A stretch of 64,000 bases of DNA, taken from positions 1,857,001-1,921,000 of the forward strand of contig NZ_LT906451.1 of NCBI RefSeq assembly GCF_900187355.1, given 5' to 3'. Position numbers and translations under genes: made by a program. Below, one piece after another: positions 45,738-54,534 of the stretch. Positions within the stretch are counted from its first letter, which is position 1; the number at the start of each line of letters is the position of its first letter. The notes beneath the pieces are model-generated. The model had not been told where the DNA came from, did not search any database, and saw nothing but the letters and a program-made list of their open reading frames with translations. The stretch comes from Legionella lansingensis (GTDB taxonomy: Bacteria > Pseudomonadota > Gammaproteobacteria > Legionellales > Legionellaceae).

Positions 45738-45830
45738 TTAGATCTCCTGGATGCCGCGAACAAGTCGCGGCACGTAGGTTGGGGATCAATTGTCAACACC
45801 CTAGGGTTCAACGCGCTCTATTAAGAGTGA

Positions 45831-46793
45831 TCATGAATCTCGTACTACCCTACGCAGAGTCTCATCAACACTTACTTTTGGTTTCCACTCAAGCAGCTCA
45901 CAGGTTTTGCTGATATCAACCTGCAATGAGCCACACAAACGTTGAATAAAGGCCTGTTTGCCAATGATCGTCGCCATACTGTTTAACATCCAATAAGGAA
46001 CTGGCACCAGCCGCACTGGCTTATTCATCATTTCACCAATTTTTTGCAAAAGCTCTACTGTGGACAGATCATCACCGTCACTGACCAGGAAAACCTGATT
46101 AGCTGCTTGTGGGTGATCCATACATTGAATAATAAGATCAGTCAGGTTATAAACAGAAACCAAACTTCTCTTGTTATTCACTGTCTTTAAAGGAAGCGGG
46201 TACCCTTTTTGGAGCCAATTCATCATGCGTTGAAAATTACCTTTCACACCAGGGCCATAAACCAAAGGCGGACGAATAATAACAACCTGCATCCCGGTTT
46301 TTGTTGATAAAGCCAGTAACCCCTGTTCTGCTTCATATTTTGAAGTCGCATAGGGGTCTTCAGGAGCGGGAAGATCCTCAGGTCTATAAGCATGACCCAA
46401 CTGGGTCTTTTCACCGTTTACTTTGATTGAGCTAATATAGACAAACCGTTTCACACCTAGGCGTGCAGCTTGTCTTGCTAGATTAAGTGTCCCTTCAACA
46501 TTTACTCGTCTGAATTCTTGCAAAGGATTTAAGGCATTTTCTTTCATCACATGCACACGAGCCGCCATGTGAATCACTACTTCACAGTCTTTCAGGGCCT
46601 TAGACCAATCATCGTGGGTTGCAATATCCCGAACAGGTATTAATTCGCAGCCACCAAGCGTTTCGATATTACTCTCTCTAATAACAGCACGCACAAGATA
46701 ATCATTTCTTTCAAGAATCCGTTGAATCAATTGTCTACCAACAAATCCTGTCCCACCTGTTATTAACACAGTTCGCTTACCTGCTTCATTCAT
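45831..46793 (-). CDS. NAD-dependent epimerase/dehydratase (SDR), WbpV-like 4-keto reductase
   Basis: A 320-residue extended short-chain dehydrogenase. NAD-binding VLITGGTGFVGRQLIQRIL near the start, HMAARVHVMKE (~75), YISSIKVNGE (~120) and YATSKYEAEQGLL (YxxxK, ~148). The VHVM...NVEGTLNLARQAARLGVKRFVYISSIKVNGE pattern matches WbpV/WbjF-type proteins that reduce UDP-4-keto-6-deoxy-GlcNAc to UDP-QuiNAc. In other O-antigen loci such a reductase is next to a WbpL-type transferase, as it would be here without the inserted block 43618-45830. The dehydratase supplying its substrate is not in the window. Confidence 0.78.
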   Translation of the reverse strand: MNEAGKRTVLITGGTGFVGRQLIQRILERNDYLVRAVIRESNIETLGGCELIPVRDIATHDDWSKALKDCEVVIHMAARVHVMKENALNPLQEFRRVNVEGTLNLARQAARLGVKRFVYISSIKVNGEKTQLGHAYRPEDLPAPEDPYATSKYEAEQGLLALSTKTGMQVVIIRPPLVYGPGVKGNFQRMMNWLQKGYPLPLKTVNNKRSLVSVYNLTDLIIQCMDHPQAANQVFLVSDGDDLSTVELLQKIGEMMNKPVRLVPVPYWMLNSMATIIGKQAFIQRLCGSLQVDISKTCELLEWKPKVSVDETLRRVVRDS

Positions 46794-46829
46794 GCTAAAT
46801 GCTTCCTCTCAATATTTTTGTATCAATGG

Positions 46830-47855
46830 CTATAATAATCCTTGCATCCTTAATAAGAAATATACGGTCGATACCCCAAATGCAGAGTAAAGATAACGTG
46901 CAGAAACAAGATAATTTCTTAGAAGAAGCCCTAAAAAAACAGCCCCCAGTACAGACAAGAAAAGCCATCCTGATAATAGATAACGATCTGAAAAAGCAGC
47001 AAATCCAAAAAAGAAAAACGGCAAAACCAGAACCCAATAAATTTTTATCAATGGGAAAAAAACCGCTCTATCATCAGCATTTAAAAAATACTTTCCAAAA
47101 CCACTGGATATTACCCCTGCCGCTAATGTAAATAAGGCAAAATCAAGTCGTATGCCACTCTTATAGCCTATATCTAAACGATATCCCTGGATTTTGCTAT
47201 ATAAATCAAGAGGGGTCAGAGTGGAAATAAAGTGAATCATCCTCTCACTCAATCCAGACATATAGAGACAAACCATTATTAATACTAAATAAAAGATAGC
47301 CCGATAGCGCAGAAAAAGTAGCGGGGAGAAAGCAATGCCAATTATCGAGGTGTAGTGAAACCCCAAAGCAATGATAAGAGATAGCGCTAAGAGTAAGAGA
47401 TTCGTTCGGGAAATCAGCGTCACATAAAAAATAAACAATGCAAGGATGGCAGTACCATGCCTGATCACATTGGCCATTACTGCAAAAAAGAACGGGGACA
47501 ACAATAAAAACACACCCATTAGAAAAAACAGTTGGAAGGTCTCTATCTTATGTTCTATAACGGCAGAAAGTTTCAACACTAAAATGGTAATCAACGCACA
47601 ATTAATAATGGCAATGCAAGCAAAAAAGAATTCCGGTGTTGAAAAAAATCTGGTAAGTAGTTTTGCTATCGTTTGAAAAAAATATTCGTAATTGATATAA
47701 ACAGATAAATGGTTGTGTAATCTGTCATAATAATTTGCATAAGCAGCTGTATCACTTCCTACAAAATTAGGCCTGCTGCCAACAGCCAATACGAGCAAAA
47801 CAGCTGTAGTCAATAAAAAGAAAAACTCTGACGTAACTCTAGTCTTCATTTTCAT
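46830..47855 (-). CDS. EpsG-like polytopic membrane protein, candidate O-antigen polymerase
   Basis: A 341-residue protein with about ten hydrophobic helices. The N-terminal VGSRPNFVGSDTAAYANYYDRL and YFFQTIAKLLTRFF, then a FFAVMANVIRHGTAILALFIF segment, fit the EpsG family, whose members act as Wzy-type polymerases in exopolysaccharide and O-antigen loci. AGGGGGAAGG precedes ATG 47855. It lies between a WecB-type epimerase and the WbpV-like reductase. Wzy sequences are poorly conserved, so the role rests on topology and context. Confidence 0.65.
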   Translation of the reverse strand: MKMKTRVTSEFFFLLTTAVLLVLAVGSRPNFVGSDTAAYANYYDRLHNHLSVYINYEYFFQTIAKLLTRFFSTPEFFFACIAIINCALITILVLKLSAVIEHKIETFQLFFLMGVFLLLSPFFFAVMANVIRHGTAILALFIFYVTLISRTNLLLLALSLIIALGFHYTSIIGIAFSPLLFLRYRAIFYLVLIMVCLYMSGLSERMIHFISTLTPLDLYSKIQGYRLDIGYKSGIRLDFALFTLAAGVISSGFGKYFLNADDRAVFFPLIKIYWVLVLPFFFFGFAAFSDRYLLSGWLFLSVLGAVFLGLLLRNYLVSARYLYSAFGVSTVYFLLRMQGLL

Positions 47856-47893
47856 GACCTTCCCCCTACAGAGCTACAGACCGCTTAACTTAC

Positions 47894-49084
47894 TTAACAA
47901 ACAACGCCTTTATCTTTAATGAAGGTGGTAACACCTACATCAGGAATACAGGATTTTTGCTTACGCCATACTGTATGATTAATATAATCGACATAGCTTA
48001 AAACAATTCGAACAACTTGTTTAGACACTGCTCCAGCCTGATAATCACCAACCACAGGTATGGTGCGATACAGTCTATTGTGCTGAGAAGTCACTACCTC
48101 CACAGCCTCAAGTACTCTTTCTTTCCGAAGTCCACTCATCACTAAGGTCCCTTCATCCATACCTTCCGGCCGTTCATGTGCATTTCTTATTGTTATCGCA
48201 GGAAGATTAAGCAAAGAAGCCTCTTCCATGATTGTTCCGCTATCAGACAATACGCAAAAGGCCGAGAGTTGAAGTTTTATATAATCAAAAAGACCTAGAG
48301 GCTTCTCAAATCGAATCTTTGGATCGGTTGCATTCTTACCAATATAATTCTCGATGCGCTTTCGTGTTCGTGGATGGGTTGAGAAAAAAACAGGGTATTG
48401 GTACTTTTCCACCAATGCATTTAAACTCTCAACCAAATCGCTTAAATTTTCAGGAGAATCAACATTTTCTTCGCGGTGAGCACTAACAACAAAAAATTTC
48501 TCTGGCTCAAACTGGTATTGCTCAACGATTTTAGAAGCATGGATTTTAGGCATATAGTAGTTTAAAACTTCTTCCATGTGCGATCCTGTTTTAAAAATAG
48601 TCTCTTGCCTTATCCCTTCCGCAATCAAATAACGCCGGGCATGTTCCGTCAGCACCATATTGATATCACTCAAATGATCCACTATTTTACGATTCAACTC
48701 TTCAGGAACTCTCTGATCAAAACAACGATTACCCGCCTCCATGTGAAATACAGGTATTTTCCTTCGCTTTGCGGCGATGATTGCAAGGCAAGTATTCGTA
48801 TCACCATACAAAAGTAATGCATCCGGCTTTACTTCCTCAAAAAGAGTATCTGCATTGGTAATAACATCCGCAATTGATTTTGCAACCGTATCTCTTGAGA
48901 TATTCAGGAAATAATCCGGTTTTCTAATTTCCAGCTCATCAAAAAAAACCTGGTTTAACTCATAGTCATAATTTTGACCAGAATGAACTAAAATATGATT
49001 AACTTGATTATCCAACTCAGCGATGACACGGCTCATTTTAATTAACTCAGGCCGTGTTCCAACCAATGTCATTACTTTAAGCAT
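47894..49084 (-). CDS. UDP-HexNAc 2-epimerase, non-hydrolysing (WecB/FnlC/WbvD family)
   Basis: A 396-residue GT-B fold epimerase. MLKVMTLVGTRPELIKMSRVI at the start, LVHSGQNYDYELNQVFFDEL, LLYGDTNTCLA (~92), PVFHMEAGNRCFDQRVPEELNRKIVDHLSD (active-site Glu/His region, ~115-145), VVSAHREENVD (~205) and LSDSGTIMEEASLL (UDP-binding, ~280). The AGNRC...VPEELNR variant is typical of FnlC/WbjD/WbvD, which epimerise L-configured UDP-HexNAc sugars, rather than WecB itself. It follows a RmlD-like reductase with an 8-base overlap, so the two likely act in sequence to give an L-FucNAc- or L-QuiNAc-type donor. Confidence 0.85.
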   Translation of the reverse strand: MLKVMTLVGTRPELIKMSRVIAELDNQVNHILVHSGQNYDYELNQVFFDELEIRKPDYFLNISRDTVAKSIADVITNADTLFEEVKPDALLLYGDTNTCLAIIAAKRRKIPVFHMEAGNRCFDQRVPEELNRKIVDHLSDINMVLTEHARRYLIAEGIRQETIFKTGSHMEEVLNYYMPKIHASKIVEQYQFEPEKFFVVSAHREENVDSPENLSDLVESLNALVEKYQYPVFFSTHPRTRKRIENYIGKNATDPKIRFEKPLGLFDYIKLQLSAFCVLSDSGTIMEEASLLNLPAITIRNAHERPEGMDEGTLVMSGLRKERVLEAVEVVTSQHNRLYRTIPVVGDYQAGAVSKQVVRIVLSYVDYINHTVWRKQKSCIPDVGVTTFIKDKGVVC

Positions 49085-49961
49085 TCAATGCATCTCCACT
49101 AAAGTTATGTGATTTATGCATCATTTCAATGAGCTGTGGCCATTCGGGAGCAACATAGCCAGTGGCTTCTCTAAAACGCTGTGCGTTCAATGAACGGTCA
49201 ATGACGACCTGCTCATCAGGTATGATAATGATTTTTTTTCCGTAGATTTCAGCAACTAAATTGAGTAAATCGTACTTATTGATAGGTTTTGCCGCCACAT
49301 GGTAAAGACCGGATAAATCAAACCGAGGAATGACAAAATCCCTCATCACACGTGTCAATTCTACGGTGGGCAATCCGGAGAAAATAGCATTCACATATCC
49401 TTTCACTTGTTCTTTTTGCGAAAGAAACCAGTCAATCAAGGCGTAATGACTATTTAATTCATGACCAATAATCGACGTACGCAACGTAAGGACGTGCGAC
49501 AACTCTGGTATCTCACCAATGAATTTTGATTTACCATATAAATCTTCCGCATCAGAGCGATCAGACTCAACATAAGCTCCTTTTCGTCCAGAGAAAACGC
49601 AATCAGTGCTGATGTGTATCATCCGTGTCTCAAATTGAGCACATACTTTGGCTAAGCGATGAGGGAACATCGCATTAATCGGTAGTACAATCAAAGGATC
49701 GTTAGCGCAAGCTAGTTGTTTTATCAGCCCCACACAATTGATCACTAGATTGGGTCGAACTCGTTCAAATACGCTAATCAGCTTGTCTTCATCAAGCACA
49801 TCAATATTAGAAATCAGTTTTGCATGCATTTGAACGGGGAAATATCGTAGTGCCTCTATATCACGCAAGGTACCATATACATCAAAATGCTCACTGTTTT
49901 GAAGTGTCCGAAAGATGGCACTGCCTAACATGCCTGTTGCACCTAATACTAAAATCTTCAC
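49077..49961 (-). CDS. RmlD-like sugar-nucleotide 4-keto reductase (WbvR-type candidate)
   Basis: A 294-residue SDR. VLGATGMLGSAIFRTL NAD site, NCVGLIKQLA (~80), HISTDCVFSGRKGAYVESD (~118) and YGKSKFIGE (YxxxK, ~143) as in dTDP-4-keto-rhamnose reductase. With the WecB-type 2-epimerase immediately downstream (8-base overlap), it resembles the V. cholerae O37 WbvR-WbvD pair that makes UDP-L-QuiNAc through UDP-L-RhaNAc; the larger FnlB reductase with extra C-terminal domain is excluded by length. The required 4,6-dehydratase/5-epimerase (FnlA/WbvB) is not seen. Start is GTG 49961 with GGAG upstream. Confidence 0.75.
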   Translation of the reverse strand: MKILVLGATGMLGSAIFRTLQNSEHFDVYGTLRDIEALRYFPVQMHAKLISNIDVLDEDKLISVFERVRPNLVINCVGLIKQLACANDPLIVLPINAMFPHRLAKVCAQFETRMIHISTDCVFSGRKGAYVESDRSDAEDLYGKSKFIGEIPELSHVLTLRTSIIGHELNSHYALIDWFLSQKEQVKGYVNAIFSGLPTVELTRVMRDFVIPRFDLSGLYHVAAKPINKYDLLNLVAEIYGKKIIIIPDEQVVIDRSLNAQRFREATGYVAPEWPQLIEMMHKSHNFSGDALNA

Positions 49962-51203
49962 TTAAGATGTCTCCTTTTTACTGATTCTTTCCTTAAGAAT
50001 TTCTATGAGTCGTTGACTCTGACGCACCATCTCGAAATGCTCAAGAAAATAGGCACGGCCAGATTGGCCTAGTTTATCCCGTTCTGAGTTTGACATATGG
50101 TAAAGCCGTTCTATATTTTTGGCCAATGTTATTTCATCCTCAGCAGGAGATGCGAATCCTGCACCAGCCTCCTGAACAATGCGAGCACCTTCACCATCAA
50201 GGGCTGCAATCACAGGACGGCCAGCCGCTAAGTAAGCTTGAATCTTGCTCGGAATCGTATAGGTAAAAATTTCCTCTCGCTTCAGTGTCACCAATAGTCC
50301 TGCTGCTCGGGAGAATAGATGGGGCATCACTGACGAGGGAAAACGACCTGCCAAAATCAGATTGTTCAAACCCTTTTCAACGATCTGCCGCGCAATCCAC
50401 TCACTCATACTTCCACTGCCAATCAGGATCAACTTGCAATCGGACAAATGCTTGAGCCGCTCAGCTGCCTGAACGATGGTGGGGAGTGACTGCGCAGTAC
50501 CAAGGTTGCCCGCAAAAACAAGACAACAATTGCGTTCCAACTGCAGCAATAAATCGTTTGGAATCAACTCCTCTTCGACTGTCTCAGGGGCTTTGTCAAG
50601 ATAGGAATTTGGATAATAAACTATTTTATTTGCAAGTGCATATTGCGAGACTGGTTTTGCAAAACCTTGTGATTGCACTAGCAACATATCTGCAGAAGCA
50701 TAAATCCAACGAACGAGTTTCCCAACAAACCTGAGTATCCGATGATTTTTTATGAACCCCGTAGCACTTAAGCTTTCAGGCCAAAGATCCTGAACCCATA
50801 ATACAAACGGCAGTTTAAGCCGCTTTTTTAAGTAGATGGCAGGAATAGCAGAGGTTATAGGAGACGGTGCAAACACAAAAATCACATCAAATTGTCTTAA
50901 TTTAATCAAACGATGAAAGTAAAATAAGCCACTTAAGACAAAAGAAAGATAATTGAGTAATAATCGCCTACCCCCTCCTTTACCTCTGGGAAAAATCGGC
51001 ACCCGATGCACCGCGACTTTTTCATTGAAATATTCTGTGGTGCATCCTTTGGCCGCATATCCTTTAAAGATATCCCCATCCGGATAGTTAGGCTTTCCTG
51101 TGAGTACTTCAACCGTATGTCCCTGCATAACAAGACAGTGAGTTAACTCATTAATAATAAAGGATTCGGGCCAAAAATATTGAGATACCAAGAGAATGTT
51201 CAT
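49962..51203 (-). CDS. GT4-family glycosyltransferase, WbuB-like
   Basis: A 413-residue GT-B enzyme. N-terminus MNILLVSQYFWPESFIINELTHCLVMQGHTVEVLTGKPNYPDG is the WbuB-type start; FVLWVQDLWPESLSATGFI (~140) and C-domain LVFAGNLGTAQSLPTIVQAAERL (~225), KIQAYLAAGRPVIAALDGEGARIVQEAGAG (EX7E region, ~325) follow. WbuB homologues transfer L-FucNAc-type sugars and usually stand beside fnlABC; here it stands directly before the reductase/2-epimerase pair, which fits transfer of that L-sugar. Stop and next start are adjacent (TAA then GTG). Confidence 0.87.
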   Translation of the reverse strand: MNILLVSQYFWPESFIINELTHCLVMQGHTVEVLTGKPNYPDGDIFKGYAAKGCTTEYFNEKVAVHRVPIFPRGKGGGRRLLLNYLSFVLSGLFYFHRLIKLRQFDVIFVFAPSPITSAIPAIYLKKRLKLPFVLWVQDLWPESLSATGFIKNHRILRFVGKLVRWIYASADMLLVQSQGFAKPVSQYALANKIVYYPNSYLDKAPETVEEELIPNDLLLQLERNCCLVFAGNLGTAQSLPTIVQAAERLKHLSDCKLILIGSGSMSEWIARQIVEKGLNNLILAGRFPSSVMPHLFSRAAGLLVTLKREEIFTYTIPSKIQAYLAAGRPVIAALDGEGARIVQEAGAGFASPAEDEITLAKNIERLYHMSNSERDKLGQSGRAYFLEHFEMVRQSQRLIEILKERISKKETS

Positions 51204-51244
51204 TAAGTAATACTATTTAATCGATTAATCTGCTTATTAAGCCC

Positions 51245-52267
51245 TCACGTTTCCGAGACTCGTTTGATCATCTCTGTGATAACAGTGTCCCAGTTCTTTA
51301 AATGCAGAGTTGAAATATCCTGTCTTTTTACATGCAACACCTGCCTATCCATATTAGGGATAGAAATTCTCTCAAAAGGCATCCCCACAAGCAATTCCCT
51401 GTGAGGTCCAATATCAGAAATAAATGATTCATTGGCAAAAAAAATGCCTTCTGACGCTGCATTGTATGAATTTTCTATACGCGTAGTAGAAATATAATAT
51501 TGAGAGTTTCGTAAATAGCTGATAACATCGTCTCTCTGCAGACGACCAGTCATTGTGATATTCTGATTAATATGGAGATGCTTAGGGACTTTTTTCTCGT
51601 CTCCAATAACTACCAATTTTAACTTAGGATTATTCTCTCTTAACCTTTCAAATACACGATAAGAATCTTCTATCGCTTTGTAACGATATGTCCCAACCAC
51701 CACAGCAATATTATCTTGTTTTTGGGTATGTTGAGATTTCTGAAATAATATCTCGTCATCGCTCCCATTCACAGACAAAAAGAATTTTTTAGCATACTTC
51801 GAATGAATCAAACTTAAAGAAAAATCTGACTCTGCTGAAATGATATCCACATTCTCTAAATTACTCTTGATTCTTTTACCGAGATAACTAAGTTTCACCT
51901 TATCAAATAAGGATAAAGGAACACTCCATGGACCAAGAGGTAAAACATTACTCAAATGAAACCAGTTTATTCGTCCAAATTTCGTATAAACAGGTATCCC
52001 ATAAGAATAATAAACATCTGGCACGCCAATTGTTTTGCGAATTTCATCCAGATAATCACAATCATTGAGCAACCGTTGGAATCTTGACTGACCTACGACA
52101 GTGAAGCGGTTATTTGGGAATTCATTTATTAGAGAACTACACTGAGGATGTATTATAAATCCTGCACCACCATTATGATTAAACCATTTAGCATAGGCAT
52201 AAAGTCGTTTAAAGCCTCCCCCAGAATATGAAGCAGCAAAATTAAAGAGGAATCTATTAGAGGTCAC
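51245..52267 (-). CDS. Glycosyltransferase, GT-B fold, family unassigned
   Basis: About 340 residues from GTG 52267 (AGGA nine bases ahead; a TTG two codons earlier is closer to it). N-domain includes FNFAASYSGGGFKRLYAYAKWF and a SAESDFSLSLIHSKY segment; the C-domain has AVVVGTYRYKAIEDSYRVFERL (~185), LKLVVIGDEK and the acceptor/donor region RIENSYNAASEGIFFANESFISDIGPHRELL (~265-295), an imperfect EX7E pattern. It fits the GT1/GT4-like group of LPS locus transferases. Base composition is slightly more AT-rich than the central metabolism genes, as in most of this locus. Donor unknown. Confidence 0.7.
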   Translation of the reverse strand: MTSNRFLFNFAASYSGGGFKRLYAYAKWFNHNGGAGFIIHPQCSSLINEFPNNRFTVVGQSRFQRLLNDCDYLDEIRKTIGVPDVYYSYGIPVYTKFGRINWFHLSNVLPLGPWSVPLSLFDKVKLSYLGKRIKSNLENVDIISAESDFSLSLIHSKYAKKFFLSVNGSDDEILFQKSQHTQKQDNIAVVVGTYRYKAIEDSYRVFERLRENNPKLKLVVIGDEKKVPKHLHINQNITMTGRLQRDDVISYLRNSQYYISTTRIENSYNAASEGIFFANESFISDIGPHRELLVGMPFERISIPNMDRQVLHVKRQDISTLHLKNWDTVITEMIKRVSET

Positions 52268-52282
52268 AATCAAAAATCCTTA

Positions 52283-53215
52283 TTACAACAAATTTCTTAT
52301 ACTTTTGGCGAACTCGCTAACAGCATCATACAAGGAATCGATGGGAACAAAGTGAGTCGCTAGAAGTTTTCTGGAATCATAGGTTCGAGCTAAATTTGAC
52401 TCTGAACGACCCTTGATTTTGAGTAGAATCGATAAAAATAGCAAGGGAACTGGCAAGATTGGAATTTTACGTGCCCCAAGACCAAGCGTTTCCAATAGAA
52501 TCTTTTCTACACCCAAGTAATTATTTTCAGGATCATCATCAGAAGAAACATAATAAATACTGCCACTCAGTAAATGGTCCAATAATGCTAAATGTACTAT
52601 TGCTACAGCGACATTTCTCACCGAAACCAAATGCATTCTTCGCCTTCCAAAAAGAGAAGCCCGCAAATAATTAACCAATTGATTACCATTAATCAATGAA
52701 TTAGCTAACTTAAGCAAATTTTTACCATGAGGACCAACCATAGCTGTCGGCCTTAAAATAGCTATTTCAAATCCCTTTCCTACAGCATTAAGTACCTGCT
52801 GTTCTATTGCGAATTTAACTTTTTCATATTGAGTACAGGGTACACAGGTCACTGTTTCATCAATACGAGGTTCTTTTGCAGTGCCTACAACAACCGCAGT
52901 CGAACAATGGATTAATCTTTTTACTTCGTTTCGCACACATGCATCAATAATATTATTGATCAAACGAAGATTATCAACCTCACTGTGCGTATTAATATAA
53001 ACGGTGTTAATTACAATATCGTCTTTTTCTAGTACCTTATCGAGTGCTCGTGGGCTCAAGAGATCAACGTCATACCATGTAATTCTCTCTGAATGCAAAT
53101 CAGCATCAGATGGAATTTTACGGGCCACCGCTTTTATTGAAGAGGGTATATTCTTCTGAGCAATAAGAACTTTGCCCAGAAAACCAGTTGCTCCCAAAAT
53201 GACTAAAGAAGACAT
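52283..53215 (-). CDS. NAD-dependent epimerase/dehydratase family protein (SDR)
   Basis: A 310-residue extended SDR: SLVILGATGFLGKVLIAQ NAD site, INTVYINTHSEVDNLRLINNIIDACVRNEVKRLIHCSTAVVVG (~70-115) and the active-site YEKVKFAIEQQVL (YxxxK, ~132). C-terminal half holds VSVRNVAVAIVHLALL. It would modify a nucleotide sugar or a sugar-like precursor; neighbours are two glycosyltransferases, and the exact reaction is not deducible. Follows the next glycosyltransferase gene by 23 bases, same operon. Confidence 0.78.
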   Translation of the reverse strand: MSSLVILGATGFLGKVLIAQKNIPSSIKAVARKIPSDADLHSERITWYDVDLLSPRALDKVLEKDDIVINTVYINTHSEVDNLRLINNIIDACVRNEVKRLIHCSTAVVVGTAKEPRIDETVTCVPCTQYEKVKFAIEQQVLNAVGKGFEIAILRPTAMVGPHGKNLLKLANSLINGNQLVNYLRASLFGRRRMHLVSVRNVAVAIVHLALLDHLLSGSIYYVSSDDDPENNYLGVEKILLETLGLGARKIPILPVPLLFLSILLKIKGRSESNLARTYDSRKLLATHFVPIDSLYDAVSEFAKSIRNLL

Positions 53216-53238
53216 ATATGCTTAATTCTTAAAAAATT

Positions 53239-54534
53239 TTAGGATAACAGACTCAAATAAGCATTAGCAATTGTCGTTGGCTGATACTGTCTGAGAATAT
53301 CCTCAACCACTTCCCTATCAACGTTTTGAGACTGTTTCATAAATAAGCAAAACTCATCGACAATTTTTTCTGTAACTCCTGCATTCTGACTTAAGGTCAA
53401 TACACTTGGGTATGACTGAAGCATTAGAATGGAGGAGTCATTGGCGACAGAAGTAATATTCAGTATTGGTAAACCAGTAGACATGTACTCAATTACCTTA
53501 CTTGGAACTTGATAAGTTGTCGTATTACCTATATTAACAAGGATGTCAGCACTCCTATATACCTTTATCAGCTGATCTCTGTCTACAGAGCCATGAAAAT
53601 ATATCCAGTCATTAATAGCCTTCTTATAAGGCTCAAACTCTTGTTCACAATCTCCAATCTTGCCATAAAAATGAATTATAAACTTGGGAGAAGTCATTTT
53701 TACGTGTATTTCCGATAATAATTCAAGAAGAAATCTTGGGTTGCGAATTTTGGCATAGAGAGTACCAGCAAATACCAAATGAATGATTTTTTCTTCTAGA
53801 GACTCTTCTTCTTTTTCATACCTATCTAAATAAATATAATTGCTCTTGACCAGTGGAGGAATAACATGAAGCCACTTATCACAAACACCTAAATACTTAA
53901 TATATTCTTGTGCAGTCTCCCTTGTGGTGACTGAAATTTTTTTTGATGCGTTAATAACTTTCGATTCAACCCATCTATTCAAACCCTGATAAAGTTTGGT
54001 GTTATTCATTGGCAATTCTCTCAAGCAAGAAAAAGGATCACCATAATCACATACCCATGAGATGTTTTTTCGCTTCTGTCCAAGCATCATCACTGGAATG
54101 TGTGAACTAAATGGAACGGCGCTAGAGAAAATTCCGTCATAATGATGCGTTTTTACAAGACGAACGATCTGTCGATATGCACCTGGTATCCACAACCAAG
54201 CGTAATCAGGCCATCGTAACGTAATAACTATTTTTTTTATTATTGGGTGAGCGAATTGCTTTATCTTACCAAGCCAAGAAGACGTTTTTGAACTGGCTGT
54301 CTGATACCCTGTCGATGCAGAGCCTACAGGGACAAACCGCTGCGATGGATCAACGACTCGATAAACATTTACCCCTCTAATTTGCTCAAATCTTGCTAAA
54401 GTTGCATTCGCATAAGCACAAACAACATCGACGATAATCCCATTCTGTGCCCAATGTTCACAAACAGCACTCCAACGAAATGCACGTGGATCATGCTTGG
54501 GATAATAAGAATGAGTAATAACTAAGATACGCAC
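53239..54534 (-). CDS. GT4-family glycosyltransferase
   Basis: A 431-residue GT-B enzyme starting at GTG 54534 immediately after the upstream stop. N-domain: RILVITHSYYPKHDPRAFRWSAVCEHWAQNGIIVDVVCAY, then WPDYAWLWIPGAYRQIVRLVKTHHYDGIFSSAVPFSSHIPVMML. C-domain: HLVFAGTLYAKIRNPRFLLELL (~255), YRSADILVNIGNTTTYQVPSKVIEYMSTGLPILNI (~330-360, donor site). The pattern is that of transferases seen in complex capsule/O-antigen loci. A run of eight T in codons for KKIVI (about 54231-54238) is present. Donor and acceptor unknown. Confidence 0.83.
   Translation of the reverse strand: MRILVITHSYYPKHDPRAFRWSAVCEHWAQNGIIVDVVCAYANATLARFEQIRGVNVYRVVDPSQRFVPVGSASTGYQTASSKTSSWLGKIKQFAHPIIKKIVITLRWPDYAWLWIPGAYRQIVRLVKTHHYDGIFSSAVPFSSHIPVMMLGQKRKNISWVCDYGDPFSCLRELPMNNTKLYQGLNRWVESKVINASKKISVTTRETAQEYIKYLGVCDKWLHVIPPLVKSNYIYLDRYEKEEESLEEKIIHLVFAGTLYAKIRNPRFLLELLSEIHVKMTSPKFIIHFYGKIGDCEQEFEPYKKAINDWIYFHGSVDRDQLIKVYRSADILVNIGNTTTYQVPSKVIEYMSTGLPILNITSVANDSSILMLQSYPSVLTLSQNAGVTEKIVDEFCLFMKQSQNVDREVVEDILRQYQPTTIANAYLSLLS

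Larger units (their letters stand above)
45189..45797. mobile_element. 609-bp relic with 53/51-bp terminal inverted repeats around IS5-type and GIY-YIG fragments
   Basis: Left arm 45189-45241 and right arm 45747-45797 are inverted copies that differ only by two extra bases (GC) in the left arm. Each arm begins GTTGACAATTGATCCCC and ends in a hairpin unit with stem TGCCGCGA/TCGCGGCA and loop CTTGT followed by TCCA. Inside lie an IS5-family transposase N-terminal fragment and a GIY-YIG nuclease remnant. CTAG stands close outside both ends and could be a target trace. It interrupts the LPS locus. Confidence 0.75.

Noticed and set aside
24719-45797. CRISPR array
   Set aside because: The repeated units are dispersed, inverted palindromes, not evenly spaced direct repeats with spacers, and no cas gene is present.
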